From NCBI RefSeq assembly GCF_019823065.1, contig NZ_CP081966.1, forward strand, positions 744,001 through 808,000: a stretch of 64,000 nucleotides of DNA, read 5' to 3'. Origin of the DNA: Pseudomonas mosselii. Its GTDB lineage: Bacteria > Pseudomonadota > Gammaproteobacteria > Pseudomonadales > Pseudomonadaceae. The position numbers and the translations under genes were made by a program. The notes under the pieces were generated by a model that was not told the DNA's origin, made no database searches, and saw only the letters and a list, made by a program, of their open reading frames with translations. Below are positions 26,000 through 39,256 of the stretch, piece by piece; within the stretch, counting starts at the first letter, position 1; each line of letters starts with the position of its first letter.

Positions 26000-26626
26000 G
26001 TGGTACAACGTTCCAAAAGCAGCGCAAACTGGCTGCGTGAACATTTCAACGATCCTTTCGTCAAGCAGGCGCAGAAGGATGGCTACCGCTCGCGCGCGAG
26101 CTACAAGCTGCTGGAGATCCAGGAGAAAGACCGCCTGATCCGTCCGGGCATGAGCGTGATCGACCTCGGTGCGGCTCCCGGTGGCTGGTCGCAGGTAACC
26201 AGTCGTCTGATTGGCGGGCAGGGCCGCCTGATCGCCTCGGACATACTGGAAATGGATTCGATCCCCGACGTTACCTTCATCCAGGGCGATTTCACCCAAG
26301 ACGAAGTGCTGCAACAAATCCTGCAGGCGGTCGGCGATTCGCACGTCGACCTTGTGATTTCCGATATGGCCCCCAATATGAGTGGTACGCCTGCAGTGGA
26401 CATGCCGCGCGCCATGTTCCTCTGTGAACTGGCCCTGGATCTTGCGACCCGTGTGCTCAAGCCCGGCGGAGATTTCCTGATCAAGATCTTCCAGGGCGAA
26501 GGCTTCGACATGTACCTCAAGGACGTGCGCAGCAAGTTCGACAAGGTGCAGATGCGCAAGCCGTCCTCCTCGCGAGACCGTTCCCGTGAACAGTACCTGC
26601 TGGGCAAGGGTTTCAAGGGCGCATGA
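26000..26626 (+). CDS. rlmE: 23S rRNA 2'-O-ribose methyltransferase RlmE (FtsJ/RrmJ)
   Basis: A 208-residue heat-shock methyltransferase for U2552 of 23S rRNA. The SAM motif [13 protein letters not shown] is near 53-65; the catalytic set includes Lys36 ([10 protein letters not shown]), the Asp in [10 protein letters not shown] and the Lys in [14 protein letters not shown] at 26000-26002 with GAGGTG just upstream gives the family length; an earlier in-frame ATG would add 15 residues unlike the family. Upstream of ftsH, as in E. coli. Confidence 0.95.
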   Translation: MVQRSKSSANWLREHFNDPFVKQAQKDGYRSRASYKLLEIQEKDRLIRPGMSVIDLGAAPGGWSQVTSRLIGGQGRLIASDILEMDSIPDVTFIQGDFTQDEVLQQILQAVGDSHVDLVISDMAPNMSGTPAVDMPRAMFLCELALDLATRVLKPGGDFLIKIFQGEGFDMYLKDVRSKFDKVQMRKPSSSRDRSREQYLLGKGFKGA

Positions 26627-26820
26627 AAGGCGTGTTGCGGGGTTGCCGATAGTTATTTCCAATCGGTCGTCCCGACTGGATCGTCCGAACTTCGTGTAGT
26701 CTAGCTTTCACAAAGGGTTACAGACGGTGCCTGCGGATGCGTGGGTAATGTAGTAAGTTAGGGCGATGAATATCATGCGAGGCACGGCTGCGTCGTGCGC
26801 CGGCCTCAGAGGGTAGCGAA

Positions 26821-28737
<1,917 letters not shown>

Positions 28738-28745
28738 GGGTATCT

Positions 28746-29597
28746 ATGAGCTTGACGCAGTACCCGACCCGGTTGCCTTGCGGCAACCGGGTTCTTGATT
28801 TGTCCCGTACCCATGTCATGGGTATCCTCAATGTCACCCCAGACTCGTTCTCCGATGGTGGGCGCTTCAGCCAGCGCGATGCGGCCTTGCGCCATGCCGA
28901 AGAGATGGTTGCGGCCGGTGCGACCCTGATCGACGTGGGCGGGGAGTCTACCCGTCCTGGGGCTCGCGCCGTCTCGCCTATCGAGGAACTGGAGCGCGTG
29001 GCGCCAATTGTCGAGGCGATCAGCAGTCGGCTCGACGTGATCATCTCGGTCGATACCTCGACGCCCTCGGTCATGCGCGAGACGGCCCGCCTTGGTGCAG
29101 GGCTGATCAACGATGTGCGCGCCCTGGAGCGTGACGGCGCGCTCGATGCGGCGGCCGATTCCGGCCTGCCGGTGTGCTTGATGCACATGCGTGGCGAGCC
29201 GGGCAACATGCAGGACAATCCGCAGTACGAGGATGTGACAGCCGATGTAACGCGCTATCTTGAGCAGCGTATGGCCGCCTGCGCGGCGGCCGGCATCGGG
29301 GCTGAGCGCATCATCCTCGATCCAGGGTTCGGCTTTGCCAAGACCCTTGAGCACAACCTGAGCCTTTTCAAACACATGGAAGCGCTCTATCGCCTGGGGC
29401 GCCCGCTGCTGGTGGGCGTTTCGCGCAAGAGCATGATCGGTCTCGCGCTGGGCCGTCCGGTCGGTGAGCGGCTCTATGGCAGTCTGGCCCTGGCCGCCCT
29501 GGCCATGACCAAGGGCGCGAGCATCCTGCGGGTACATGACGTCGCCGAAACCGTCGATGTCGTGCGCATGATCGCCGCGGTCCAGAGCGCCGAATAA
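28746..29597 (+). CDS. folP: Dihydropteroate synthase FolP
   Basis: A 283-residue enzyme joining p-aminobenzoate to the pterin diphosphate in folate synthesis; the target of sulphonamides. Signature loops [11 protein letters not shown] at 29-39 and [13 protein letters not shown] near 62-74, and [10 protein letters not shown] near 222. Tight operon with ftsH (8-nt gap) and glmM (16-nt gap). Confidence 0.97.
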   Translation: MSLTQYPTRLPCGNRVLDLSRTHVMGILNVTPDSFSDGGRFSQRDAALRHAEEMVAAGATLIDVGGESTRPGARAVSPIEELERVAPIVEAISSRLDVIISVDTSTPSVMRETARLGAGLINDVRALERDGALDAAADSGLPVCLMHMRGEPGNMQDNPQYEDVTADVTRYLEQRMAACAAAGIGAERIILDPGFGFAKTLEHNLSLFKHMEALYRLGRPLLVGVSRKSMIGLALGRPVGERLYGSLALAALAMTKGASILRVHDVAETVDVVRMIAAVQSAE

Positions 29598-29613
29598 GAA
29601 CATTGGAGTCACT

Positions 29614-30954
29614 ATGAGCAGAAAATACTTTGGTACCGATGGTATCCGCGGTCGCGTCGGCCAATTCCCCATCACCCCTGATTTCATGCTGAAACTCGGC
29701 TGGGCCGCCGGCATGGCCTTCCGCAAGCAGGGCAACTGCCGGGTACTGGTGGGCAAGGACACGCGGATCTCCGGCTACATGTTCGAATCCGCGCTCGAGG
29801 CGGGCCTGTCCGCCGCCGGTGCCGATGTGATGCTGCTCGGCCCGATGCCGACGCCGGCCATCGCCTACCTGACTCGCACTTTTCACGCCGAAGCCGGCAT
29901 CGTCATCAGTGCTTCGCACAACCCCCATGACGACAACGGTATCAAGTTCTTCTCCGGTGCCGGCACCAAGTTGCCGGACGAAGTCGAACTGATGATCGAG
30001 GAGTTGCTTGACCAGCCGATGAATGTCGTCGAGTCCGGCAAGCTGGGCAAGGTCTCGCGCATCAACGACGCGGCGGGGCGCTACATCGAGTTCTGCAAGA
30101 GCAGCGTGCCCAGCAGCACCAGCTTCGAAGGCTTGAAGATCGTCGTGGACTGCGCCCATGGCGCCACCTACAAGGTCGCGCCGAGCGTGTTCCGTGAGCT
30201 GGGGGCTGACGTCACCGTGCTGCACGCCGCCCCGGATGGCCTGAACATCAACGAGAACTGCGGTTCGACCCATATCGAGTCGCTGCAGGCGGCGGTCCTG
30301 GTTGGCCATGCGGATATCGGCATCGCCTTCGATGGCGACGGCGACCGCGTGCTGATGGTCGATCACACCGGCGCCATCGTCGACGGTGACGAACTGCTGT
30401 TCATCATCGGTCGCGACATGCAGGAGCGCGGCAAGCTTCAAGGCGGCGTGGTCGGCACCCTGATGAGCAACCTGGGCCTGGAGCTGGCGTTCAAGGAACT
30501 GGACATCCCGTTCGTGCGGGCCAAGGTGGGCGACCGCTACGTCATGGCCGAACTGCTCGAGCGCGAGTGGCTGCTGGGTGGCGAAAACTCCGGTCATGTC
30601 GTCTGTGGCAGCCACACCACCACCGGTGATGCGATCATCGCCGCGCTGCAGGTGCTGATGGCGCTCAAGCGCCGTGGCGAAAACCTTGCCCAGGCCCGAC
30701 AGGCCGTGCGCAAGTGCCCGCAGGTGCTGATCAACGTGCGCTTCGCGGCGGGCAAGAACGACCCGCTGGAAAACCCCCTGGTCAAGGAAGCCAGTGCCAA
30801 GGCCACCGAGGCCATGGCCGGTCGTGGGCGGGTGCTGCTGCGCAAGTCCGGTACCGAACCGCTGGTGCGGGTGATGGTCGAGGGCGACGATGAAAACCAG
30901 GTACGTGGCCATGCCGAGGCCCTGGCCAAGCTGGTCGAAGAAGTTTGTGCCTGA
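29614..30954 (+). CDS. glmM: Phosphoglucosamine mutase GlmM
   Basis: A 446-residue enzyme converting glucosamine-6-P to glucosamine-1-P for peptidoglycan and LPS precursors. The active-site serine is Ser101 in [13 protein letters not shown], the metal loop is [10 protein letters not shown] near residue 240 and the phosphate loop [12 protein letters not shown] is near the C-terminus. Full length. Confidence 0.97.
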   Translation: MSRKYFGTDGIRGRVGQFPITPDFMLKLGWAAGMAFRKQGNCRVLVGKDTRISGYMFESALEAGLSAAGADVMLLGPMPTPAIAYLTRTFHAEAGIVISASHNPHDDNGIKFFSGAGTKLPDEVELMIEELLDQPMNVVESGKLGKVSRINDAAGRYIEFCKSSVPSSTSFEGLKIVVDCAHGATYKVAPSVFRELGADVTVLHAAPDGLNINENCGSTHIESLQAAVLVGHADIGIAFDGDGDRVLMVDHTGAIVDGDELLFIIGRDMQERGKLQGGVVGTLMSNLGLELAFKELDIPFVRAKVGDRYVMAELLEREWLLGGENSGHVVCGSHTTTGDAIIAALQVLMALKRRGENLAQARQAVRKCPQVLINVRFAAGKNDPLENPLVKEASAKATEAMAGRGRVLLRKSGTEPLVRVMVEGDDENQVRGHAEALAKLVEEVCA

Positions 30955-31020
30955 AAGAGGCTTGCCAGCGCAGATCGGGTTGGGTAAGATCTGCGCCCAC
31001 TTTGACCGACGAGGTAAAGC

Positions 31021-31776
31021 ATGCGTCGCCCCATGGTAGCTGGTAACTGGAAGATGCACGGTACCCGCGCCAGCGTCGTAGAGCTGACCCAGGGCTTGGG
31101 CAAGTTGTCCCTGCCGAGCGGAGTGGAAGTCGCGGTGTTTCCGCCATCCCTGTTCATCAATCAAGTGATTGATGGCTTGGAGGGAAAAGGAATCAACGTA
31201 GGCGCACAGAATTCTGCGGTACAATCTGAGCAAGGCGCGCTGACCGGCGAAGTTGCACCGAGTCAGTTGGCTGAAGTCGGTTGCAAATATGTATTGATTG
31301 GGCATTCCGAACGTCGCCAGATTATTGGTGAAAGCGATGAAGTGCTGAATCAGAAGTTTGCAGCCGCTCAGAAAAGTGGTTTGACGCCAGTGCTGTGTAT
31401 AGGGGAAACTCTTGCAGAGCGCGAGGCAGGTGAGACGCTTGAAGTTGTAGGGCGTCAACTAAGCAGTGTTATCGACGTGTTCGGTATCAAGGCTTTCGCC
31501 AATACAGTTATTGCCTATGAGCCTGTTTGGGCCATTGGTACTGGTTTGACGGCCTCGCCACAGCAAGCCCAGGATGTGCATGCAGCCATCCGTAAGCAGT
31601 TGGCGGCGAAGGACGCCGAAGTTGCAGAAAACGTGCGACTTCTCTACGGCGGCAGCGTGAAGGCGGCCAATGCGGCTGAACTGTTCGGCATGCCGGATAT
31701 CGATGGGGGGCTCATTGGTGGAGCGTCCCTGAACGCAGACGAATTCGGTGCAATTTGTCGCGCCGCAGGAAACTGA
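31021..31776 (+). CDS. tpiA: Triose-phosphate isomerase TpiA
   Basis: A 251-residue TIM-barrel enzyme interconverting dihydroxyacetone phosphate and glyceraldehyde-3-P. Asn9 and Lys11 (AGNWKMHG), the catalytic histidine in [11 protein letters not shown], the glutamate in [10 protein letters not shown] and the phosphate loop [12 protein letters not shown] are all present. Base composition falls through the middle of this gene: 31321-31380 has 26 G/C of 60 against well over 60 percent in neighbouring genes. secG follows 4 nt after the stop. Confidence 0.97.
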   Translation: MRRPMVAGNWKMHGTRASVVELTQGLGKLSLPSGVEVAVFPPSLFINQVIDGLEGKGINVGAQNSAVQSEQGALTGEVAPSQLAEVGCKYVLIGHSERRQIIGESDEVLNQKFAAAQKSGLTPVLCIGETLAEREAGETLEVVGRQLSSVIDVFGIKAFANTVIAYEPVWAIGTGLTASPQQAQDVHAAIRKQLAAKDAEVAENVRLLYGGSVKAANAAELFGMPDIDGGLIGGASLNADEFGAICRAAGN

Positions 31777-31780
31777 ACAA

Positions 31781-32173
31781 ATGCTGGAAACAGTCGTAGT
31801 TGTTTTTCATCTGTTGGCAGCGTTGGCACTGGTTGTAATGGTGCTGCTGCAACAGGGTAAAGGTGCGGAAGCAGGTGCATCTTTCGGCGCAGGTGCTTCA
31901 AATACTGTGTTCGGAAGCCAAGGTTCCGCTACCTTTTTGAGTAAAGTTACTGCTATACTTGCTGCCACTTTCTTTTTGACTGCACTTGGGTTAGGATATT
32001 TCGCCAAGCAGCAGGCTCACCAGCTGACTCAAGCTGGTCTGCCAGATCCAGCAGTGCTGGAAGTCAAAGAGCCAAAGCCGGCAGTCAATGATGATGTACC
32101 GGTGCTCCAGCAGCAGAAGAGCGAAACCACCAACTCTGGTGACGTACCTCCTCCAGCCAAAGAGCAGCAGTAA
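31781..32173 (+). CDS. secG: Preprotein translocase subunit SecG
   Basis: A 130-residue inner-membrane protein of the SecYEG channel. Two membrane segments ([22 protein letters not shown] and [19 protein letters not shown]) flank the family's [21 protein letters not shown] loop; the C-terminal tail is Gln/Lys-rich and variable. The start is ATG 31781; the frame reaches upstream into tpiA. Codons are AT-richer than in most of the window, like tpiA. Confidence 0.95.
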   Translation: MLETVVVVFHLLAALALVVMVLLQQGKGAEAGASFGAGASNTVFGSQGSATFLSKVTAILAATFFLTALGLGYFAKQQAHQLTQAGLPDPAVLEVKEPKPAVNDDVPVLQQQKSETTNSGDVPPPAKEQQ

Positions 32174-32194
32174 CGGGTTTCAAGAAGTAGTATT

Positions 32195-32280
32195 GCCGAG
32201 GTGGTGGAATTGGTAGACACGCAACCTTGAGGTGGTTGTGCCCATAGGGTGTAGGGGTTCGAGTCCCCTTCTCGGTACCA
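32195..32280 (+). tRNA. tRNA-Leu (anticodon GAG)
   Basis: An 86-nt class II tRNA with encoded CCA. The acceptor stem GCCGAGG pairs with TCTCGGT, the anticodon stem CAACC/GGTTG holds the loop TTGAGGT, a long variable arm follows and the T-arm GGGGTTCGAGTCCCC is canonical. Starts 21 nt after the secG stop. Confidence 0.97.
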
Positions 32281-32293
32281 ATTGAAGCATGAG

Positions 32294-32316
32294 AGCCCGC
32301 TTTAGCGGGCTTTCTT
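32294..32316 (+). terminator. Terminator after tRNA-Leu
   Basis: AGCCCGC-TTTA-GCGGGCT followed by TTCTT, 13 nt after the tRNA-Leu CCA end. Confidence 0.8.
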
Positions 32317-32378
32317 GCAGGTGGAGGTCGGATTGACCCGGCAAAGGGTTCAGTCTTATACTTTCGCCCCAGCTTTGT

Positions 32379-32455
<77 letters not shown>

Positions 32456-32465
32456 GCTTCAGCAG

Positions 32466-32487
32466 AGCCCCTTTTCAGGGGCTTTTT
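32466..32487 (+). terminator. First terminator between metY and rimP
   Basis: AGCCCCT-TTTC-AGGGGCT followed by TTTT. Part of a tandem pair that separates the tRNA from the nusA operon. Confidence 0.85.
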
Positions 32488-32534
32488 GCTAGCCGAACAG
32501 TTTTCGGCGCCGTTGTCCAACGGCGCTTTCAGGG

Positions 32535-32556
32535 ATGGGCGCTTCGCCCATTTTTT
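32535..32556 (+). terminator. Second terminator, 30 nt before rimP
   Basis: ATGGGCG-CTT-CGCCCAT followed by TTTTT. Transcripts that start at the tRNA must pass both hairpins to reach nusA, an arrangement that in E. coli lets NusA feed back on its own operon. Confidence 0.8.
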
Positions 32557-32585
32557 ATTTGCACAGCATGCACGAGGGGGTTCAG

Positions 32586-33044
32586 GTGTCGAGCAAGCTA
32601 GAACAGTTGCAGGCCTTGTTGGCCCCGGTTGTCGAGGGCCTGGGCTACCAATGCTGGGGGATCGAATACGTCTCCCAAGGCAAGCATTCGGTACTGCGTA
32701 TCTACATCGACAAAGAAGACGGGATCCTGGTGGACGACTGCGAAGCCGTCAGCCGTCAGGCCAGCGCCATTCTCGATGTGGAAGATCCGATCAGCTCTGA
32801 ATATACCCTCGAGGTGTCCTCTCCAGGCATGGACCGCCCGCTGTTCACTCTGGAACAGTTTGCTGCGCATGCCGGCGAGCAGGTGAAGATCAAGCTGCGT
32901 ACGCCCTTCGAGGGCCGTCGTAACTTCCAGGGCCTTCTCCGCGGTGTGGAGGAGCAGGATGTGGTGGTCCAGGTGGACCAGCACGAGTTCCTGTTGCCGA
33001 TCGACTCGATCGACAAGGCCAATATTATTCCCAGTTTTGACTGA
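32586..33044 (+). CDS. rimP: Ribosome maturation factor RimP
   Basis: A 152-residue 30S-assembly factor. An N-terminal alpha/beta domain ([36 protein letters not shown] near residue 76) is followed by an Sm-like C-terminal domain. GAGGGGG five bases upstream selects the GTG at 32586-32588, which gives the family length; an ATG six codons earlier overlaps that ribosome site. First protein gene of the nusA operon. Confidence 0.95.
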   Translation: MSSKLEQLQALLAPVVEGLGYQCWGIEYVSQGKHSVLRIYIDKEDGILVDDCEAVSRQASAILDVEDPISSEYTLEVSSPGMDRPLFTLEQFAAHAGEQVKIKLRTPFEGRRNFQGLLRGVEEQDVVVQVDQHEFLLPIDSIDKANIIPSFD

Positions 33045-33103
33045 GACGTGCCGGACCCGGCGAAACACCCGGGGCCAATGGCTTGCGCAAGGCGAGGCGT
33101 ACG

Positions 33104-34585
33104 ATGAGCAAAGAAGTACTGCTGGTTGTTGAATCGGTATCCAACGAAAAGGGTGTACCGCCCGGCGTCATTTTCGAGGCGCTGGAAGTGGCCCTGGCCA
33201 CTGCAACCAAGAAACGTTTTGAGGACGAAGTCGACCTGCGTGTGGAAATCAACCGCCACACCGGTAGCTACGAGACCTTCCGCCGCTGGACCGTGGTCGA
33301 CGAGAACGACCTGGACGATCCGGCGATCGAGACCTGGCTGGAAAAGATCCAGGACACGCACCCGGACGCCAAGATCGGTGACGTGATCGAAGAGAAGATC
33401 GAGTCGATCGAGTTCGGCCGCATCGCCGCCCAGACCGCCAAGCAGGTCATCGTGCAGAAGGTCCGCGAGGCCGAGCGCGCCCAGGTGGTCGACGCTTACC
33501 GCGAGCGCGTGGGCGAGATCATCTCCGGTACCGTGAAGAAGGTCACCCGCGACAACGTCATCGTCGACCTGGGCAACAACGCCGAGGCGCTGCTGGCCCG
33601 CGAAGACATCATTCCCCGTGAGACCTTCCGTGTCGGCGTGCGCCTGCGTGCGTTGCTCAAGGAAATCCGCACCGAGAACCGTGGTCCTCAGCTGATCCTG
33701 TCGCGCACTGCGCCGCAGATGCTGATCGAGCTGTTCCGCATCGAAGTGCCGGAAATCGCCGAAGGCCTCATCGAAGTCATGGCCGCCTCCCGTGATCCGG
33801 GATCGCGCGCCAAGATCGCCGTCCGCTCCAAGGACAAGCGCATCGACCCGCAAGGCGCCTGCATCGGCATGCGTGGTTCGCGTGTCCAGGCCGTATCCGG
33901 CGAGCTGGGTGGCGAGCGTGTGGATATCGTCCTGTGGGACGAGAACCCGGCGCAGTTCGTCATCAACGCCATGTCGCCAGCAGAGGTTGCTGCGATCATC
34001 GTTGACGAGGACGCCCATGCGATGGATATCGCCGTGGCCGAGGACAACCTCGCTCAGGCCATCGGACGTGGCGGCCAGAACGTCCGTCTGGCCAGCCAGC
34101 TGACTGCATGGACCCTGAACGTGATGACCGAGAAGGACATCCAGGCCAAGCAACAGGCTGAGACAGGCGACATCCTGCGTAACTTCATTGAGGAACTGGA
34201 AGTCGACGAAGAGCTGGCACAGGTGCTGGTCGACGAAGGCTTCACCAGCCTCGAAGAAATTGCCTACGTACCGTTGGAAGAAATGCTCAACATCGATGGC
34301 TTTGACGAAGATATCGTCAATGAGCTGCGCGCTCGTGCCAAGGACCGTTTGTTGACCAAAGCCATCGCTACCGAAGAAAAACTGGCAGACGCCCATCCGG
34401 CCGACGACCTGCTCTCCCTTGAGGGCATGGACAAGGACCTGGCGGCGGAACTGGCGGTGCGCGGCGTGGTTAACCGCGAAGACCTGGCCGAGCAGTCGAT
34501 TGACGACCTGCTCGACATCGACGGCATCGACGAAGAGCGTGCCGGCAAGTTGATCATGGCCGCCCGAGCCCACTGGTTCGAGTAA
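33104..34585 (+). CDS. nusA: Transcription termination/antitermination factor NusA
   Basis: A 493-residue RNA-polymerase-associated factor. The N-terminal polymerase-binding domain (1 to about 130) is followed by S1 ([21 protein letters not shown]), two KH domains ([35 protein letters not shown]) and two C-terminal acidic helix-hairpin-helix repeats, of which the last ends in [11 protein letters not shown]. The start is the ATG at 33104 after AAGGCGAGG. Confidence 0.97.
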   Translation: MSKEVLLVVESVSNEKGVPPGVIFEALEVALATATKKRFEDEVDLRVEINRHTGSYETFRRWTVVDENDLDDPAIETWLEKIQDTHPDAKIGDVIEEKIESIEFGRIAAQTAKQVIVQKVREAERAQVVDAYRERVGEIISGTVKKVTRDNVIVDLGNNAEALLAREDIIPRETFRVGVRLRALLKEIRTENRGPQLILSRTAPQMLIELFRIEVPEIAEGLIEVMAASRDPGSRAKIAVRSKDKRIDPQGACIGMRGSRVQAVSGELGGERVDIVLWDENPAQFVINAMSPAEVAAIIVDEDAHAMDIAVAEDNLAQAIGRGGQNVRLASQLTAWTLNVMTEKDIQAKQQAETGDILRNFIEELEVDEELAQVLVDEGFTSLEEIAYVPLEEMLNIDGFDEDIVNELRARAKDRLLTKAIATEEKLADAHPADDLLSLEGMDKDLAAELAVRGVVNREDLAEQSIDDLLDIDGIDEERAGKLIMAARAHWFE

Positions 34586-34612
34586 TTAGGCGCGGCCTGA
34601 GGAGAGAAGTGC

Positions 34613-37153
34613 ATGACGCAAGTCACGGTGAAAGAACTGGCCCAAGAGGTCGAGGCACCGGTAGAGCGCCTGCTGCAGCAGATGCGTGAGGCAGGTCTGC
34701 CGCACACCGACGCCGGTCAGGTAGTGACCGACAATGAGAAGCAGACCCTGCTGACTCATTTGAAGAGCAGCCACAAGAGCAAGGCGGAAGAGCCGCGCAA
34801 GATCACCTTGCAGCGCAAGACCACCAGCACTCTGCGTGTCGCCGGTAGCAAGAGCATCAGCGTAGAAGTACGCAAGAAGAAAGTATTCGTGCAGCGCAGC
34901 CCGGAGGAAATCCAGGCTGAGCAGAAGCGTGAGCAGGAAGAGCGCCGCGCCGCCGAAAACGCCGCGCGCGAAAAGGTTGAAGCCGAAGTGCGCCAGCGCA
35001 ACGAGGAGCAGGCCCGCCGTCAGGCTGCCGAGGCCCCGGCCGCTGCACCAGTGGCCAAGGCCGAGCCTGCACCTGTTGCAGCCCCGGTAATGGCCAACGC
35101 GCCGGTGTCCGAAGACGCCGCCGCTCGTGCCGCCGAGCGCAAGAAGGACGAGAGCCGTCGTAACGAAAGCCGTACCCGCGATGACGATCGTCGCGGTGGT
35201 GGCCCGGCTGCGGCCGGTCGTGGCGAAGCGCCGCGCATGTCGGTCAAGGTCAAGGTCAAGGAGAAGGAAAAGGCTCCGACTCCACGTGCAGCGCCACGCA
35301 CCACCGACGAAGAGAGCGATGGTTTCCGTCGTGGTCGCGGCGGCAAGGGCAAAGGCAAGAAGCGCAACCAGCACGGCTTCCAGAACCCGACCGGTCCAGT
35401 CATTCGTGACGTGACCATCGGCGAGACCATCACCGTCTCGGAACTGGCGCAACAGATGTCGGTCAAGGCCGCTGAAGTCGTCAAGTTCATGTTCAAGCTG
35501 GGTACTCCGGTCACCATCAACCAGGTGCTCGATCAGGAGACCGCTCAACTGGTCGCCGAAGAGCTGGGCCACAAGGTCACCCTGGTCAGCGACACGGCCC
35601 TGGAAGATTCCCTGGCCGAATCGCTGAAGTTCGAAGGCGAGACCACATCGCGTGCGCCGGTCGTGACCGTCATGGGTCACGTTGACCACGGTAAGACCTC
35701 GCTGCTCGACTATATCCGTCGTGCCAAGGTTGCCGCCGGCGAAGCCGGTGGTATTACCCAGCACATCGGTGCCTACCACGTCGAAACCGACCGTGGCATG
35801 GTCACCTTCCTCGACACCCCGGGCCACGCTGCGTTTACCCAGATGCGTGCACGTGGTGCCAAGGCGACCGACATCGTCATCCTGGTGGTGGCGGCGGACG
35901 ACGGCGTGATGCCGCAGACCCGCGAAGCCGTGCAGCACGCGAAAGCGGCTGGCGTTCCGCTGGTTGTCGCCGTGAACAAGATCGACAAGCCGGGTGCCGA
36001 CCTCGATCGCATCCGTAACGAGCTGTCGGTCGAAGGCGTGACCTCCGAGGACTGGGGTGGTGACACGCCGTTCGTCAAGGTTTCGGCGAAGATGGGTACC
36101 GGCGTCGACGAACTGCTCGAAGCTGTCCTGCTGCAGGCCGAGATCCTCGAACTCAAGGCCACTCCGACCGCTCCTGGTCGTGGTGTCGTGGTCGAGTCGC
36201 GTCTGGACAAGGGCCGCGGCCCGGTGGCCACCATCCTGGTTCAGGACGGTACCCTGCGTCAGGGCGACATGGTCCTGGTCGGTTCCAACTATGGCCGCGT
36301 ACGTGCCATGCTCGACGAGAACGGCAAGCCTGTGAAGGAAGCTGGCCCGTCGATCCCGGTCGAGATCCTTGGCCTGGACGGCACACCGGACGCAGGCGAA
36401 GAGATGTCGGTGGTTGCTGACGAGAAGAAAGCGCGTGAAGTTGCGCTGTTCCGTCAAGGCAAGTTCCGCGAGGTCAAGCTGGCCCGTGCTCACGCCGGCA
36501 AGCTGGAAAACATCTTCGAGACCATGGGTCAGGAAGAGAAGAAGACCCTCAACATCGTCCTCAAGACCGATGTGCGTGGTTCCCTCGAAGCGCTGCAGGG
36601 TTCGCTCGGCAGCCTGGGCAATGACGAAGTTCAGGTACGCGTCATTGGTGGCGGCGTCGGTGGTATCACCGAGAGCGACGCCAACCTGGCACTGGCCTCG
36701 AACGCGGTGCTGTTCGGCTTCAACGTGCGTGCCGATGCCGGTGCGCGCAAGATCGTCGAGCAGGAAGGTCTGGATATGCGTTACTACAACGTGATCTACG
36801 ACATCATCGAAGACGTCAAGAAGGCCCTGACCGGCATGCTCGGCAGCGATGTTCGCGAGAACATCCTGGGTGTGGCCGAAGTGCGTGACGTGTTCCGTTC
36901 GCCGAAGTTCGGCGCCATCGCAGGCTGTATGGTCATCGAGGGTACCGTGTACCGCAACCGTCCGATTCGCGTACTGCGCGATGACGTGGTGATCTTCGAA
37001 GGCGAGCTGGAATCGCTGCGTCGCTTCAAGGACGACGCCTCCGAAGTGCGTAACGGCATGGAGTGTGGTATTGGCGTCAAGAGCTACAACGACGTCAAGG
37101 TCGGCGACAAGATCGAAGTCTTCGAGAAAGTCCAGGTGGCTCGCACCCTGTAA
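34613..37153 (+). CDS. infB: Translation initiation factor IF-2
   Basis: An 846-residue GTPase that brings fMet-tRNA to the 30S subunit and promotes subunit joining. An N-terminal helical subdomain, a long Lys/Glu/Arg/Ala-rich charged linker (about 90-250), the IF2-N domain near 265-320, then the G domain with GHVDHGKTS near 354, DTPGHAAF and NKIDK, followed by the three C-terminal domains. Encoded next to rbfA, as expected. Confidence 0.98.
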   Translation: MTQVTVKELAQEVEAPVERLLQQMREAGLPHTDAGQVVTDNEKQTLLTHLKSSHKSKAEEPRKITLQRKTTSTLRVAGSKSISVEVRKKKVFVQRSPEEIQAEQKREQEERRAAENAAREKVEAEVRQRNEEQARRQAAEAPAAAPVAKAEPAPVAAPVMANAPVSEDAAARAAERKKDESRRNESRTRDDDRRGGGPAAAGRGEAPRMSVKVKVKEKEKAPTPRAAPRTTDEESDGFRRGRGGKGKGKKRNQHGFQNPTGPVIRDVTIGETITVSELAQQMSVKAAEVVKFMFKLGTPVTINQVLDQETAQLVAEELGHKVTLVSDTALEDSLAESLKFEGETTSRAPVVTVMGHVDHGKTSLLDYIRRAKVAAGEAGGITQHIGAYHVETDRGMVTFLDTPGHAAFTQMRARGAKATDIVILVVAADDGVMPQTREAVQHAKAAGVPLVVAVNKIDKPGADLDRIRNELSVEGVTSEDWGGDTPFVKVSAKMGTGVDELLEAVLLQAEILELKATPTAPGRGVVVESRLDKGRGPVATILVQDGTLRQGDMVLVGSNYGRVRAMLDENGKPVKEAGPSIPVEILGLDGTPDAGEEMSVVADEKKAREVALFRQGKFREVKLARAHAGKLENIFETMGQEEKKTLNIVLKTDVRGSLEALQGSLGSLGNDEVQVRVIGGGVGGITESDANLALASNAVLFGFNVRADAGARKIVEQEGLDMRYYNVIYDIIEDVKKALTGMLGSDVRENILGVAEVRDVFRSPKFGAIAGCMVIEGTVYRNRPIRVLRDDVVIFEGELESLRRFKDDASEVRNGMECGIGVKSYNDVKVGDKIEVFEKVQVARTL

Positions 37154-37210
37154 GGGCCGAGCCGGGTGCAGGCCCCGTCGCAAGGCGGCTGGCGGCGCCT
37201 CTGAAGGTAG

Positions 37211-37243
37211 CGCCCGGTCAGGCTTAAGCCTGACCGGGCGTTT
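37211..37243 (+). terminator. Hairpin between infB and rbfA
   Basis: A 13-bp perfect stem CGCCCGGTCAGGC/GCCTGACCGGGCG with loop TTAA, followed by TTTG. The T-run is short, so it may be a partial terminator or an RNA-stability/processing element inside the nusA operon. Confidence 0.6.
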
Positions 37244-37269
37244 GCCGCTTTACGTTACAGGTAGCAAGA

Positions 37270-37668
37270 ATGGCAAAAGAATACAGCCGTACCCAACGTA
37301 TCGGCGATCAGATGCAGCGTGAGCTGGCAGAACTGATCCGCCGTGAAGTCAAAGACCCGCGTGTCGGTCTGGTGACCATCACCGCTGTCGACGTCAGCCG
37401 TGACCTGGGTCATGCGAAGGTTTTCATCACCGTCATGGGCGAAGAAACGCCCGACGCAGTGAAGCAGTCGCTCAAGGCGCTGAACAGCGCCGCCAGCTTC
37501 CTGCGCCTGCACTTGGGGCGCTCGATGCAACTGCGCAGCGTGCCACAGTTACACTTCCACTTCGATGAAAGCGTCAGCCGTGGTGTCCACCTGTCTGCGC
37601 TGATCGAGCGTGCGGTGGCCGAAGACCGCCTGCACAAGGATGCCGACGAGCTGGACGCCAAGGAGTAA
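37270..37668 (+). CDS. rbfA: Ribosome-binding factor A
   Basis: A 132-residue KH-like 30S-assembly protein needed for 16S rRNA 5'-end maturation and cold adaptation ([55 protein letters not shown]). The truB GTG follows 3 nt after its stop. Confidence 0.97.
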   Translation: MAKEYSRTQRIGDQMQRELAELIRREVKDPRVGLVTITAVDVSRDLGHAKVFITVMGEETPDAVKQSLKALNSAASFLRLHLGRSMQLRSVPQLHFHFDESVSRGVHLSALIERAVAEDRLHKDADELDAKE

Positions 37669-37671
37669 ACG

Positions 37672-38589
37672 GTGGCCCAGGTCAAACGTATCCGCCGCAA
37701 TGTCAGCGGCATCATCCTGCTCGACAAGCCGTTGGGATTCACCTCCAACGCCGCCCTGCAGAAGGTTCGTTGGTTGCTCAACGCGGAAAAGGCCGGCCAC
37801 ACCGGCAGCCTCGATCCGCTGGCAACCGGCGTGCTGCCACTGTGCTTTGGTGAGGCGACCAAGTTCTCCCAGTACCTGCTCGATTCCGACAAGGGCTACG
37901 AGACGGTCATGCAGCTAGGGCAGACCACCACCACCGCGGACGCCGAAGGCGAGGTCCTGCAGACCCGCGAAGTAACCGTTGGTCGCGCCGACATCGAGGC
38001 CGTGATTCCGCGTTTCAAGGGTGAAATCCTTCAGGTGCCGCCGATGTACTCGGCCCTCAAGCGCGATGGCCAGCCGCTCTACAAGCTGGCACGTGCAGGA
38101 GAGGTAGTGGAGCGCGAGGCGCGTTCTGTTACTATTGGCCGCTTGGAGTTGCTCGAGTGCGAAGGCACCCGTGCGCGCCTGTCGGTTGGATGCAGCAAAG
38201 GCACCTATATTCGCACCCTGGTGGAGGATATCGGTGAGGCGCTGGGCTGTGGTGCCTATGTCGCCGAACTGCGCCGTACGCAGGCGGGCCCCTTCGAGCT
38301 GGCACAAACGGTGACGCTCGAGGAACTCGAGCAAGCCCATGCCGAAGGCGGCAACGAAGCGCTTGATAGCTTCCTCATGCCTTCGGACAGCGGGCTGCAG
38401 GACTGGCCACTGGTGCTGCTGTCCGAGCACAGCGCGTTCTACTGGCTGCATGGCCAGGCGGTACGTGCGCCGGACGCGCCGCAGTTTGGCATGGTTCGGG
38501 TACAGGATCACAATGGTCGCTTCATCGGTATCGGTGAAGTGAGCGAAGACGGGCGCATCGCGCCGCGTCGGCTGATTCGGTCGGAATGA
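37672..38589 (+). CDS. truB: tRNA pseudouridine(55) synthase TruB
   Basis: A 305-residue enzyme that makes pseudouridine 55 in the T-loop of tRNAs. The catalytic Asp48 is in [22 protein letters not shown]-like ([14 protein letters not shown]) and the C-terminal PUA-like domain (about 240-305) complete the family pattern. GTG start at 37672-37674, 3 nt after rbfA, so probably coupled. Confidence 0.97.
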   Translation: MAQVKRIRRNVSGIILLDKPLGFTSNAALQKVRWLLNAEKAGHTGSLDPLATGVLPLCFGEATKFSQYLLDSDKGYETVMQLGQTTTTADAEGEVLQTREVTVGRADIEAVIPRFKGEILQVPPMYSALKRDGQPLYKLARAGEVVEREARSVTIGRLELLECEGTRARLSVGCSKGTYIRTLVEDIGEALGCGAYVAELRRTQAGPFELAQTVTLEELEQAHAEGGNEALDSFLMPSDSGLQDWPLVLLSEHSAFYWLHGQAVRAPDAPQFGMVRVQDHNGRFIGIGEVSEDGRIAPRRLIRSE

Positions 38590-38738
38590 CCGGAACCACG
38601 GGCAGAGGCTTCGGCTGAAACCGGTGGATACGAGGGTGGCTGTTATTAGGCACGGTCACACCTCTTCTTTTTAATACGGGGACTTGTCCCTGGCCTATTG
38701 GAGACCGTTCGCGGGATCCGTTTATCAGGAGAAGCCAA

Positions 38739-39008
38739 ATGGCCCTCAGCGTCGAAGAAAAAGCTCAGATCGTTGCCGAATACCAGCAAGCCGCCGGCGA
38801 TACCGGTAGCCCGGAAGTGCAGGTTGCTCTGCTGACCGCCAACATCAACAAGCTGCAAGGCCACTTCAAGGCCAACGATAAAGACCACCACTCCCGTCGT
38901 GGTCTGATCCGTATGGTCAACCAGCGTCGTAAGCTGCTGGACTACCTGAAGGGCAAAGACACCACCCGTTACAGCGCCCTGATCGGTCGCCTGGGGCTGC
39001 GTCGCTAA
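38739..39008 (+). CDS. rpsO: 30S ribosomal protein S15
   Basis: An 89-residue ribosomal protein of the 30S platform ([52 protein letters not shown]). Preceded by a 149-bp gap after truB that should hold its promoter and translational operator; AGGAGAAGCCAA lies before the ATG. Followed by pnp, as in enterics. Confidence 0.98.
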   Translation: MALSVEEKAQIVAEYQQAAGDTGSPEVQVALLTANINKLQGHFKANDKDHHSRRGLIRMVNQRRKLLDYLKGKDTTRYSALIGRLGLRR

Positions 39009-39033
39009 TAGCGGCCTGGCCAGTGGTGTTGCA

Positions 39034-39089
39034 TGGCGTGTCGCATGCATCGGCAGGGTTGCCCGGCAACCCTGGCGTTGGACACGCCA
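39034..39089 (+). promoter_or_regulatory. Large stem-loop in the rpsO-pnp leader
   Basis: An outer stem TGGCGTGTC/GACACGCCA (39034-39042 with 39081-39089) encloses a perfect 10-bp inner stem CAGGGTTGCC/GGCAACCCTG (39054-39063 with 39065-39074). In E. coli RNase III cuts a double-stranded leader at this place and PNPase then represses its own message; the same mechanism is plausible here. The rest of the 248-bp gap shows no gene. Confidence 0.65.
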
Positions 39090-39256
39090 CGCGATCTGCG
39101 AGGTTGGCAGCCTGGTCCGTCGTGCGGTTCATCCGCCCGGCGCCAGGCTCCCAGCCTCGTGTTGTATCTGGACGGTCAATGGGGCCGATTCCCCGTTCTG
39201 CCCAAGAATTCGCAAGAACCAGTTCCCCCAAGAGCCACTGAAAAAGGTAGGAAACC

